From Ruminococcus sp. (GTDB taxonomy: Bacteria; Bacillota; Clostridia; Oscillospirales; Ruminococcaceae), in contig JAUNJM010000010.1 of NCBI GenBank assembly GCA_030533265.1, forward strand, positions 1 to 43,796: 43,796 bases of DNA. Reading direction: 5' to 3'. The position numbers and the translations under genes are program-made. Positions 37,146 through 43,796 of the stretch are shown here, piece by piece. The notes beneath the pieces are model-generated. The model did no database searches, was not told the DNA's origin, and worked only from the letters and a program-made list of their open reading frames with translations. Positions within the stretch are counted from its first letter, which is position 1. Every line of letters begins with the position of its first letter.

Positions 37146-37978
37146 TATCTCACACCTCTGGTCAATCTGCAAATATGTTTTGATTCATGTTCTTTATAAG
37201 TAGCGTTTCTTCTCATAAGCTCATCAAAGTCAACCTTGTGTCCGTCAAAATCCGGACCGTCAACGCAAGCATATTTGAGCTGACCGTCAACAGTTACACG
37301 ACAGCCACCACACATACCCGTACCATCAATCATAATAGGGTTAAGAGAAACTGTAGTCTTTATACCATAAGGCTTCGTTGTCATGCAAACGAACTTCATC
37401 ATCGGAAGAGGTCCGATTGCAATGACTTCATCATATTTCACACCGCTTTCGATAAGCTCCTTGAGCTTATCAGTAACAAAACCATGGAAACCATAAGAAC
37501 CGTCATCTGTACAAATATGAAGTTCTGTTGAAACAGCCTTCATCTCGTCCTCAAGAATCATAATATCCTTGTTTCTGAAGCCTGCAATAAGATCAACATG
37601 AACACCCATGCCAAAAAGCTTCTTTGACTGTGGATAAGCGATAGCACAACCTACTCCACCACCAACAACAGCCACTCTCTTGCAACCTTCCTGATATTTT
37701 GTTGCAACTCCCAGAGGGCCTGCAACATCAAGAATATAATCACCCTCATTAAGCTCAGACAAAGCCTTTGTTGAACCACCAATAGTCTGGAAAATGATTG
37801 TTATTGTACCCTTTTCTCTGTCATAATCAGCAATGGTAAGAGGTATTCTCTCACCCTTTTCATCAACTCTGTATATGATAAACTGACCTGCTTCAGCCTT
37901 TTTTGCAATGAACGGAGCGTCAATTTCCATCAGAACGACCTGATCATTCAAAGCTTTTTTTCTTACTATTCTATACAC
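37145..37978 (-). CDS. nfnA: NfnA-type FAD/2Fe-2S subunit (SudB-like ferredoxin-NADP reductase), 277 aa
   Basis: GTG 37978 follows AGAGGGATA. The N-terminal ferredoxin-reductase barrel binds FAD (EAGQFIIYRVDEKGERIPLT), the middle is an NAD-binding domain (VAVVGGGVGCAIAYPQSKKL), and the C-terminal CGGCRVTVDGQLKYACVDGP holds the ligands of a 2Fe-2S cluster. This is the NfnA/SudB pattern. With NfnB it couples NADH and reduced ferredoxin to NADP reduction and supplies NADPH in anaerobic metabolism. The gene is first in its two-gene operon. Confidence 0.92.
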   Translation of the reverse strand: MYRIVRKKALNDQVVLMEIDAPFIAKKAEAGQFIIYRVDEKGERIPLTIADYDREKGTITIIFQTIGGSTKALSELNEGDYILDVAGPLGVATKYQEGCKRVAVVGGGVGCAIAYPQSKKLFGMGVHVDLIAGFRNKDIMILEDEMKAVSTELHICTDDGSYGFHGFVTDKLKELIESGVKYDEVIAIGPLPMMKFVCMTTKPYGIKTTVSLNPIMIDGTGMCGGCRVTVDGQLKYACVDGPDFDGHKVDFDELMRRNATYKEHESKHICRLTRGVR

Positions 37979-38069
37979 TGTTATCCCTCTTGTATTTTAT
38001 TGAAAACGTAAAACGTTTAATTCCTTAGCAAACCGGCATCCCTGCATAGACACAAAGATACTAAGATAC

Positions 38070-38098
38070 ATTATACATCAAAATATTAAAAAAAGCAA
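38070..38098 (-). promoter_or_regulatory. Candidate promoter of nfnAB
   Basis: TTGCTT, a 17-base spacer and TATAAT lie on the minus strand, about 90 bases before the nfnA start. The intervening leader contains no gene. Confidence 0.6.
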
Positions 38099-38181
38099 GC
38101 AATTTATCAAAATAACACATGTTGCACAAATAAAATCTAAAAAATCCCCTTAATGACAATAGTTTCGTGCATAATCCCTTG

Positions 38182-39435
38182 CTAATCTATAATAGCGTCT
38201 TTTATGCACTGTAATTCTGCATTTGTTCTTTCGGCAAGCTCCTGTACGGGTTCAAAAAGATTGATGTAATTATAGAGTGCAAACCCTCCATAGTTTTTGA
38301 TCTGCTGTGATGAGCTTATCTGTTCTGCAATAATTCCCGTGTTCTGTAAAAACTCGTCCTCCTCACCTATCTTATAAACACCAAGTCCGATAACAAGACT
38401 CACGCTATCGCAGGTCACAATACTGCTCCAATCCTCTGCCGTCTGCACAAAGGGTTTGATGCTGTTTTCAAAACCGAAGTAGATCTGTGGAACGATATAA
38501 TCAATATAGTCCTCCTCACTGCACCACTTTTTCACGTCAGCATACATAAACTGATAGTTATTTTCCATGTTGCCCTGTGGTGAAACTCCAAAAAGCACAT
38601 TTGGATTTACATCTTTCACTGCATCATGAATGGCTTTCACCATCTTGTTTACATTGCTTTTTCTCCATTCTGAAAGATTTTCGGTGACACCTGTTTCAAC
38701 ATATATCCCCGAATCAAAATATGCTTCTGTCGTCGGATAAAAATAATCATCAATATGAATACCGTCAACATCGTAATTCTTCACAATTTCTCTCACACCA
38801 TCAGCAATAAGATTTCTCACATCTTCAACCGCAGGGTTAAGCCAATAGTGATTATCTGAATCTACTTTCACAAGATATTCGTCATACTTATCCCTGGCTG
38901 AAAACCACCGTCCGAGTGCAAAACGCTCAGGTATAAGAAGCATATTTTCTTCAGTTTCACATCTCATAGGGTTTACCCATGCATGAAAAGAAAGTCCTGC
39001 CTCATGTGCATTTTCAAGCATTATTTCAAGAGGGTCAAAATCAGCCTCACTGCCCAGCTCTCCTGAAACAGCCTTTGTAAACGGATAAAACTCCGATTTA
39101 TAATAAGCATCACCAAAGCTCCTGACATGAACATAAACCGTATTGCAACCGAGAGATTTTATCTTTTCATAAGCCTGCAGAATGTTTTCCGAAAACTCGT
39201 TTTCAGTCTTGCCAAGTAGCATGTGTTGCAAGTCGATATAAGAAATCCATACTGCTTTCTGCTCCTTAAAATTTATCGGCTCATAGTTATCCGTCTGCTT
39301 TTCCTCATATTGCACCTGATAGCCATAGCCTGACGGTATCGGCGAAACCTGCTGTATCATCGGCTTGCTTTGCCTGCCTGTACATGACGCACAGATAATC
39401 ATCGCAAGTGCTGTCGTAATAATTCTTCTCATCAT
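38182..39435 (-). CDS. GHL10-type glycoside hydrolase-like lipoprotein, 417 aa
   Basis: I choose ATG 39435, five bases after AAAGGACGG. The N terminus is a signal peptide with Arg-Arg and a hydrophobic stretch ending IICASC, a plausible though not ideal lipobox. The remaining protein is a TIM barrel of the family 10-like glycosyl hydrolases (DUF187/GHL10): KAVWISYIDLQHMLLGKTEN, GCNTVYVHVRSFGDAYYKSE, FHAWVNPMRC and the acidic VDGIHIDDYFYPT. Such proteins act outside the cell on polysaccharides or peptidoglycan glycans. The substrate is not known. Confidence 0.88.
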   Translation of the reverse strand: MMRRIITTALAMIICASCTGRQSKPMIQQVSPIPSGYGYQVQYEEKQTDNYEPINFKEQKAVWISYIDLQHMLLGKTENEFSENILQAYEKIKSLGCNTVYVHVRSFGDAYYKSEFYPFTKAVSGELGSEADFDPLEIMLENAHEAGLSFHAWVNPMRCETEENMLLIPERFALGRWFSARDKYDEYLVKVDSDNHYWLNPAVEDVRNLIADGVREIVKNYDVDGIHIDDYFYPTTEAYFDSGIYVETGVTENLSEWRKSNVNKMVKAIHDAVKDVNPNVLFGVSPQGNMENNYQFMYADVKKWCSEEDYIDYIVPQIYFGFENSIKPFVQTAEDWSSIVTCDSVSLVIGLGVYKIGEEDEFLQNTGIIAEQISSSQQIKNYGGFALYNYINLFEPVQELAERTNAELQCIKDAIID

Positions 39436-39526
39436 TATCCGTCCTTTCTGATACAAAATATATTTCATATCAGTCTTTTTTATTCATAAAAGATAATTGA
39501 CGAATAAATGCAATGATATACAAAAA

Positions 39527-39548
39527 GGCATTGCAAAAATGCAATGCC
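39527..39548 (-). terminator. Terminator after the PAP2 gene
   Basis: GGCATTGCA and TGCAATGCC form a nine-base stem. On the minus strand it is followed by TTTTTGT and comes just after the PAP2 gene. It lies between two minus-strand genes. Confidence 0.85.
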
Positions 39549-39557
39549 CAACTAAAA

Positions 39558-40097
39558 TTATTCTTCTTTTACACGTTTTCTTTCGGCCAGATATTTCTCA
39601 ATACGCTTTCCGATAAGATTAACTGCAATCGCTATAAGTATTCCAAAAAGTGATCCGCAAATTACGTCTGTAGGAAAATGCACTGCAAAATATAGCCTTG
39701 AAAAAGCTACGCCTGATGCAATAACCAATGCACCGATTCCCCATTTTTTGTTTTGCAAAAACAGTGCCATTGCCGTAGCAAATGAGGAAGCCGAGTGTCC
39801 TGATGGGAAAGAAAATCCTGATGGACGTGATATAATAGTATCAATCTCAGGTCGCTGTATAAACGGTCGATCCCTTGCAACAAGAGGCTTAATCACACGA
39901 TCATTGAGCAGAAATTCTATTAAAAGTGTCACAGCAAGATATACTCCGATTTTTCTTGTCTTTGGTATGCAAAGCAACACAATGCATAGTCCTATCCACA
40001 GACGCCCATGGTTACTTGCATATGTAAGACACTTCATTATAAACGTAAAAACATCATTATGACACGTCTGAATAAAATCAAGGATTGCAAAATCCAT
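39558..40097 (-). CDS. PAP2-family membrane phosphatase, 179 aa
   Basis: I choose ATG 40097 (MDFAILDFIQTCHND), after CGGAGG. The three phosphatase signatures are present: KPLVARDRP, FSFPSGHSAS and SRLYFAVHFPTDV, with the catalytic His residues in the second and third. Five or six membrane segments surround them. Relatives include BcrC-type undecaprenyl pyrophosphate phosphatases and lipid phosphatases, so a role in cell wall lipid recycling is likely. Confidence 0.92.
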   Translation of the reverse strand: MDFAILDFIQTCHNDVFTFIMKCLTYASNHGRLWIGLCIVLLCIPKTRKIGVYLAVTLLIEFLLNDRVIKPLVARDRPFIQRPEIDTIISRPSGFSFPSGHSASSFATAMALFLQNKKWGIGALVIASGVAFSRLYFAVHFPTDVICGSLFGILIAIAVNLIGKRIEKYLAERKRVKEE

Positions 40098-40164
40098 AAT
40101 GAAAACCTCCGAATAATCATTTTTAGTATTGTACCACATCTATATAAAAAAATCAACGAAAAAG

Positions 40165-40194
40165 TTGCTAAGTCCATAGATTTTGTGCTATAAT
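40165..40194 (+). promoter_or_regulatory. Promoter of the ABC exporter operon
   Basis: TTGCTA, an 18-base spacer and TATAAT on the plus strand, with a TGTG extension just before the -10 box, lie 33 bases upstream of the first ABC gene. The start there has AAAGGAG. It is divergent from the PAP2 gene. Confidence 0.7.
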
Positions 40195-40226
40195 ATTTTT
40201 AAGTATAATAAAAAGGAGTCTTTTAT

Positions 40227-41978
40227 TTGTTCAGACTATTCAAATATCTCAAAAACTATAAACTGCAAACTATAATCGCTCCTCTGTTCAAAATGACAGA
40301 AGCTTGCTTTGAGCTTGCTGTTCCATTGGTAGTAGCAAGCATTATTGATAACGGCATCCAGAATAAAGATACCTCCTATATTTATTTAATGGGAGGCATA
40401 ATGGTACTTCTCGGATTGCTGGGATTAGCCTGTTCTCTGACCGCCCAGTATTTTTCAGCAAAGGCTGCATTCGGCTTCGGAACGGAGCTAAGACGTGATA
40501 TGTTCCACCACATAAACAGCCTTTCCCATACAGAGATCGACAAGCTGGGAAGTTCATCACTCGTAACAAGGATAACAAGTGACATCAATCAGGCCCAGAC
40601 AGGTATCAATATGATTCTGCGACTGTTTCTGCGTTCACCGTTTATCGTCATCGGCTCAATAATAATGTCTTTCACTATATCAGTAAAGCTCACACTGATT
40701 TTCCTGATAGCTTCACCAATACTGGGACTGATAATATATTTTATCATGAGCAAAACTGTTCCGATGTTCAAGAAGATACAGAAAAGACAAGATAAAATTA
40801 CCCTGCTGACAGGTGAAAACCTTATGGGTGCAAGAGTTATCCGTGCATTTTCACGTCAGAAAAACGAGGAACAGGAGTTTGTAGATAATGCAGAACAGCT
40901 TAAAGAGCTACAACTCTCAGCAGGACGCATTTCAGCACTCATGAACCCTGCAACATACGTTGTTGTCTATGCAGCTATAATCGCAATTATCTGGGTGGGT
41001 GGGATAAACGTCAATACAGGTTCTCTCACTCAGGGAGAAGTTGTCGCACTGCTAAGCTATATGAACCAGATACTCCTTGCACTGCTTGCTGTCGCACTGC
41101 TTATAACATCCATCACCAAAGCACAGGCATCAGCAATAAGAATAAACGAAGTTTTTGACGTTAAAACCACTATCAGCGATGAAAATAATATTACCATTAC
41201 CACATCAGATTCAGAAAACGCAGTCGAGTTCAAAAACATCACATTCTCGTATAACGGCTCTGACGAACCTGCCCTTGAGAACATAAGCTTTGCCGTAAAA
41301 AAAGGTGAAACTGTCGGTATAATCGGCGGTACAGGTTCAGGTAAATCAACACTCATAAATCTTATACCGAGATTCTATCAGGCACAACAGGGAGAGCTTC
41401 TGATAAACGGCAACGACATTAAAGCATACCCTCTTGAACAGCTCCGAGGTAAAATCGGTATTGTTCCACAAAAAGCCGTGCTATTCAAAGGCACTGTAAG
41501 AGAAAATATGCAGTGGAGAAACCAAAATGCAACTGATGATGAAATAATCAAGGCTCTTGATATTTCACAGTCACTTGATTTTGTAATGCAAAAGCCTGAC
41601 GGTCTGGATTTCATGATACAAAGAGGCGGAAAGAATCTTTCAGGAGGTCAGCGTCAGCGACTCACTATCGCAAGAGCTTTGATAGGCTCTCCTGAGATAC
41701 TTATTCTTGACGACTCATCCTCTGCTCTTGACCTTGCAACTGAGGCAAGACTCAGAAAAGCTATCCGTGAAAAAACTGTCGGAATGACCGTTTTCATCGC
41801 CTCACAGAGAATATCCTCGATTCGTCACGCAGATAAAATTATACTCCTGGATGACGGTAGAATCGTCGGTATCGGTACTCACGAACAGCTTTGTAATACT
41901 TGCGAGGTTTATCAGGAAATATGCCACTCACAGATGTATAACGACAGTAATACAAAGGAGGGACAGCATAATGCCTAG
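40227..41978 (+). CDS. ABC exporter half-transporter with degenerate ATPase site, 583 aa
   Basis: TTG 40227 follows AAAGGAG. Residues 1-310 form the six-helix exporter domain and residues 330-583 the ATPase domain: Walker A GGTGSGKST (367-375), signature LSGGQ (471-475), Walker B ILILDD (491-496). The catalytic Glu after Walker B is Asp496, and the H-loop His is Gln527 (IASQRIS). This marks it as the subunit with the non-hydrolysing site in heterodimeric exporters like TM287/288, LmrCD and BmrCD. It pairs with the next gene, which it overlaps by eight bases. Substrates may be drugs or lipids. Confidence 0.93.
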   Translation: MFRLFKYLKNYKLQTIIAPLFKMTEACFELAVPLVVASIIDNGIQNKDTSYIYLMGGIMVLLGLLGLACSLTAQYFSAKAAFGFGTELRRDMFHHINSLSHTEIDKLGSSSLVTRITSDINQAQTGINMILRLFLRSPFIVIGSIIMSFTISVKLTLIFLIASPILGLIIYFIMSKTVPMFKKIQKRQDKITLLTGENLMGARVIRAFSRQKNEEQEFVDNAEQLKELQLSAGRISALMNPATYVVVYAAIIAIIWVGGINVNTGSLTQGEVVALLSYMNQILLALLAVALLITSITKAQASAIRINEVFDVKTTISDENNITITTSDSENAVEFKNITFSYNGSDEPALENISFAVKKGETVGIIGGTGSGKSTLINLIPRFYQAQQGELLINGNDIKAYPLEQLRGKIGIVPQKAVLFKGTVRENMQWRNQNATDDEIIKALDISQSLDFVMQKPDGLDFMIQRGGKNLSGGQRQRLTIARALIGSPEILILDDSSSALDLATEARLRKAIREKTVGMTVFIASQRISSIRHADKIILLDDGRIVGIGTHEQLCNTCEVYQEICHSQMYNDSNTKEGQHNA

Positions 41979-43725
41979 TATAAAAACGAAACAGCAATCA
42001 GCAATAAAGCCACTTCTCAGATATATAAAGCCATATTCCTGGATGCTTGTTGTGTCACTCATTTTTGCTGCTATCTCTGTTGCACTGACACTCTATGCAC
42101 CAATACTCATCGGTTATGCGATAGATAAAATCATAGCTGAAGGAAAGGTAGATTTTGAAGGAATTGCACCTATCCTTATAAAGCTCGGCATAGTCGTTGC
42201 CGTAACAAGCCTTGCGCAGTGGATAATGACTCTATGCACCAACAAAATCTCATACCTGACCGTAAGGGACATTCGCACAGAGGCATTTGCAAAGCTTCAA
42301 AAACTCCCTCTGAAATATATCGACTCGCACCCTCACGGTGACATCATAAGCCGTATTATCACTGACATCGAGCAGATTTCAGATGGCTTGTTGATGGGAT
42401 TCACTCAGCTTTTCACAGGGCTTGTAACCATTTTCGGTACTCTCGGATTCATGCTTTCGATAAATGTAAAAATCGCACTTATCGTTGTCATAATAACTCC
42501 ACTATCGTTATTTGTCGCAAGATTTATCGCTAAAAACACCTTCAAGCTTTTCAGAATGCAGTCAGAAGCAAGGGGCGAAATGACATCACTTGTTGAAGAA
42601 ATGGTCGGCAATCAGAAAATCGTCAAAGCCTTTGCATATGAAACTGAGGCAGAACAAAAATTTGAGCAGACAAATCTTCACTTGCAGAAGGTCGGAGTCA
42701 AGGCTGTATTTTTCTCATCTCTTACAAATCCTTGTACAAGATTCGTAAACGGTCTTGTATATTCGGCGGTTACAATACTTGGTGCATTTTCAGTTATAAA
42801 CGGCAACTTCTCAGTTGGTCAGCTCAACTGTTTTCTCACCTATGCAAACCAGTACACCAAACCGTTCAACGAAATTTCAGGTGTCATAACAGAACTTCAG
42901 AGTGCTTTTGCATCAGCAAGACGTGTTTTTGATATAATTGACGAACCTGCCGAGCCTTCAAACAAACCTGATGCTATCGTAATGACAAGCGTTGATGGTA
43001 CTTTGCAAGCTAAAAACGTTGATTTTTCATACACACCTGACATATCGCTTATTGAAAATCTCAACCTTGACGTAAAATCAGGAGAACGAATTGCAATAGT
43101 CGGTCCGACAGGTTGCGGAAAAACAACCATTATAAATCTGCTCATGCGTTTTTATGACGTAAATAAAGGCGAAATTATTATGAGTGGCGTTCCGATAAAG
43201 GACTGCACAAGGGATTCAATGAGGTCAATGTATGGAATGGTCTTGCAGGAAACGTGGCTGAAAACAGGTACAATCGCTCAAAACATTGCCTATGCAAATC
43301 CCGACGCTACAATGCAGGAAATAATCTCTGCAGCAAAATCAGCATACTGTCATAGCTTTATCGAGCGTCTGCCAAATGGATATGATACTATCATATCTGA
43401 TGAAGGTGGCTCGCTCTCACAGGGACAAAAGCAGCTCCTTTGCATAGCAAGAGTCATGCTCTCGCTTCCACCTATGCTCATTCTTGATGAGGCAACCTCT
43501 TCGATCGACACTCGTACCGAAATACTGATCCAGCGTACCTTCAACAAAATGATGCAGGGCAGAACGAGCTTCATTATTGCTCACAGACTTTCGACGATAC
43601 AAAATGCCGATTGTATTCTCGTTATGAACGCAGGAAAGATAATCGAACAGGGTACTCATGACGAGCTTATGAAGAAAAACGGCTTTTATACAAATCTTTA
43701 TAATTCACAGTTTTCTGTAAGCTGA
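41971..43725 (+). CDS. ABC exporter half-transporter with active ATPase motifs, 584 aa
   Basis: I choose ATG 41971 (MPSIKTKQQSAIKPLLRY), after AAAGGAGGG; a longer frame upstream overlaps the previous gene without reason. It has a six-helix exporter domain and an ATPase domain with Walker A GPTGCGKTT, Walker B MLILDEATSS with the catalytic Glu, and IIAHRLST with the H-loop His. Its signature LSQGQ deviates from LSGGQ. In the heterodimer this signature faces the degenerate site of its partner, which matches known heterodimeric exporters. It is the consensus partner of the operon. Confidence 0.93.
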   Translation: MPSIKTKQQSAIKPLLRYIKPYSWMLVVSLIFAAISVALTLYAPILIGYAIDKIIAEGKVDFEGIAPILIKLGIVVAVTSLAQWIMTLCTNKISYLTVRDIRTEAFAKLQKLPLKYIDSHPHGDIISRIITDIEQISDGLLMGFTQLFTGLVTIFGTLGFMLSINVKIALIVVIITPLSLFVARFIAKNTFKLFRMQSEARGEMTSLVEEMVGNQKIVKAFAYETEAEQKFEQTNLHLQKVGVKAVFFSSLTNPCTRFVNGLVYSAVTILGAFSVINGNFSVGQLNCFLTYANQYTKPFNEISGVITELQSAFASARRVFDIIDEPAEPSNKPDAIVMTSVDGTLQAKNVDFSYTPDISLIENLNLDVKSGERIAIVGPTGCGKTTIINLLMRFYDVNKGEIIMSGVPIKDCTRDSMRSMYGMVLQETWLKTGTIAQNIAYANPDATMQEIISAAKSAYCHSFIERLPNGYDTIISDEGGSLSQGQKQLLCIARVMLSLPPMLILDEATSSIDTRTEILIQRTFNKMMQGRTSFIIAHRLSTIQNADCILVMNAGKIIEQGTHDELMKKNGFYTNLYNSQFSVS

Positions 43726-43755
43726 AAAAAAGACGGTTTAAAATGAAATGATATA

Positions 43756-43789
43756 ATGATGGTAGACACAAAAAAGTGTCTGCCATCAT
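43756..43789 (+). terminator. Strong intrinsic terminator of the ABC exporter operon
   Basis: ATGATGG-AGACAC and GTGTCT-CCATCAT form a 14-base stem with one wobble pair around AAAAAA, followed by TTTTTT. It lies 30 bases after the last ABC gene. Confidence 0.95.
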
Positions 43790-43796
43790 TTTTTGT

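Noticed and set aside
1-43796. CRISPR arrays, rRNA or tRNA genes
   Set aside because: No regularly spaced repeats of 25-40 bases and no cloverleaf or rRNA sequence were seen. The short repeats near the prophage end are too few and irregular.

Overview
The window joins two kinds of DNA from a low-GC, spore-forming member of the Clostridia (Firmicutes/Bacillota), probably Ruminococcaceae-like. The host signature is a complete spoIIIAA-AH operon, a SCIFF ranthipeptide with its radical SAM maturase, a TIGR04086-type membrane protein next to yajC, an NfnAB-type bifurcating transhydrogenase, and strong Shine-Dalgarno sites with frequent GTG/TTG starts.

Positions 1 to about 26,414 are a Mu-like transposable prophage lying on the minus strand, so its early end is on the right. 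Its other end, with the lysis and tail-fibre genes expected there, is beyond position 1. The right end has landed inside hflX. The first 169 codons of hflX read normally (26,922 down to 26,416), then similarity stops just before the GTPase domain at a sequence beginning TG, as expected for a Mu-type terminus. Reading leftward from this end come a repeat-rich terminus, a self-cleaving CI/LexA-like repressor (the only rightward prophage gene), and overlapping divergent promoters with operator palindromes. The early operon then carries a BRO-N antirepressor-like protein, small proteins, a Cro/Ner-type regulator, a MuA-like DDE transposase and a MuB-like ATPase. It is followed by small accessory genes, an AbrB/zinc-ribbon protein, GemA, a Mor-family activator and a lipoprotein.

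The late region starts with Mu gp25/gp26/gp27-like genes and a LoaP-type NusG paralog, then a structured 246-base leader. The genes after it (terminase, portal, head protein, GP20 scaffold, capsid, minor capsid 1-3 connectors, tail tube, Gp15 chaperone, tape measure, distal tail proteins) resemble long-tailed siphophages such as A118 and TP901 rather than the contractile-tailed Mu. The prophage is therefore a mosaic of Mu-type replication and siphophage morphogenesis.

The two most interesting systems are in the late region. (i) The NusG paralog sits immediately before the leader of a roughly 15-kb operon that contains at least two intrinsic terminators, which suggests LoaP-type processive antitermination of phage late genes. 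(ii) The head morphogenesis protein carries an AT-rich, histidine-rich C-terminal extension that resembles a polymorphic-toxin domain, followed by a small acidic immunity-like gene and a 52-aa gene that is bracketed by the two terminators.

To the right of the prophage (26.4-43.8 kb) the host chromosome is conventional: a membrane protein, spoIIIA, SCIFF, yajC, nfnAB, a GHL10-type lipoprotein and a PAP2 phosphatase on the minus strand, then a two-gene heterodimeric ABC exporter on the plus strand. Strong intrinsic terminators separate most units. I saw no tRNA, rRNA or CRISPR array.
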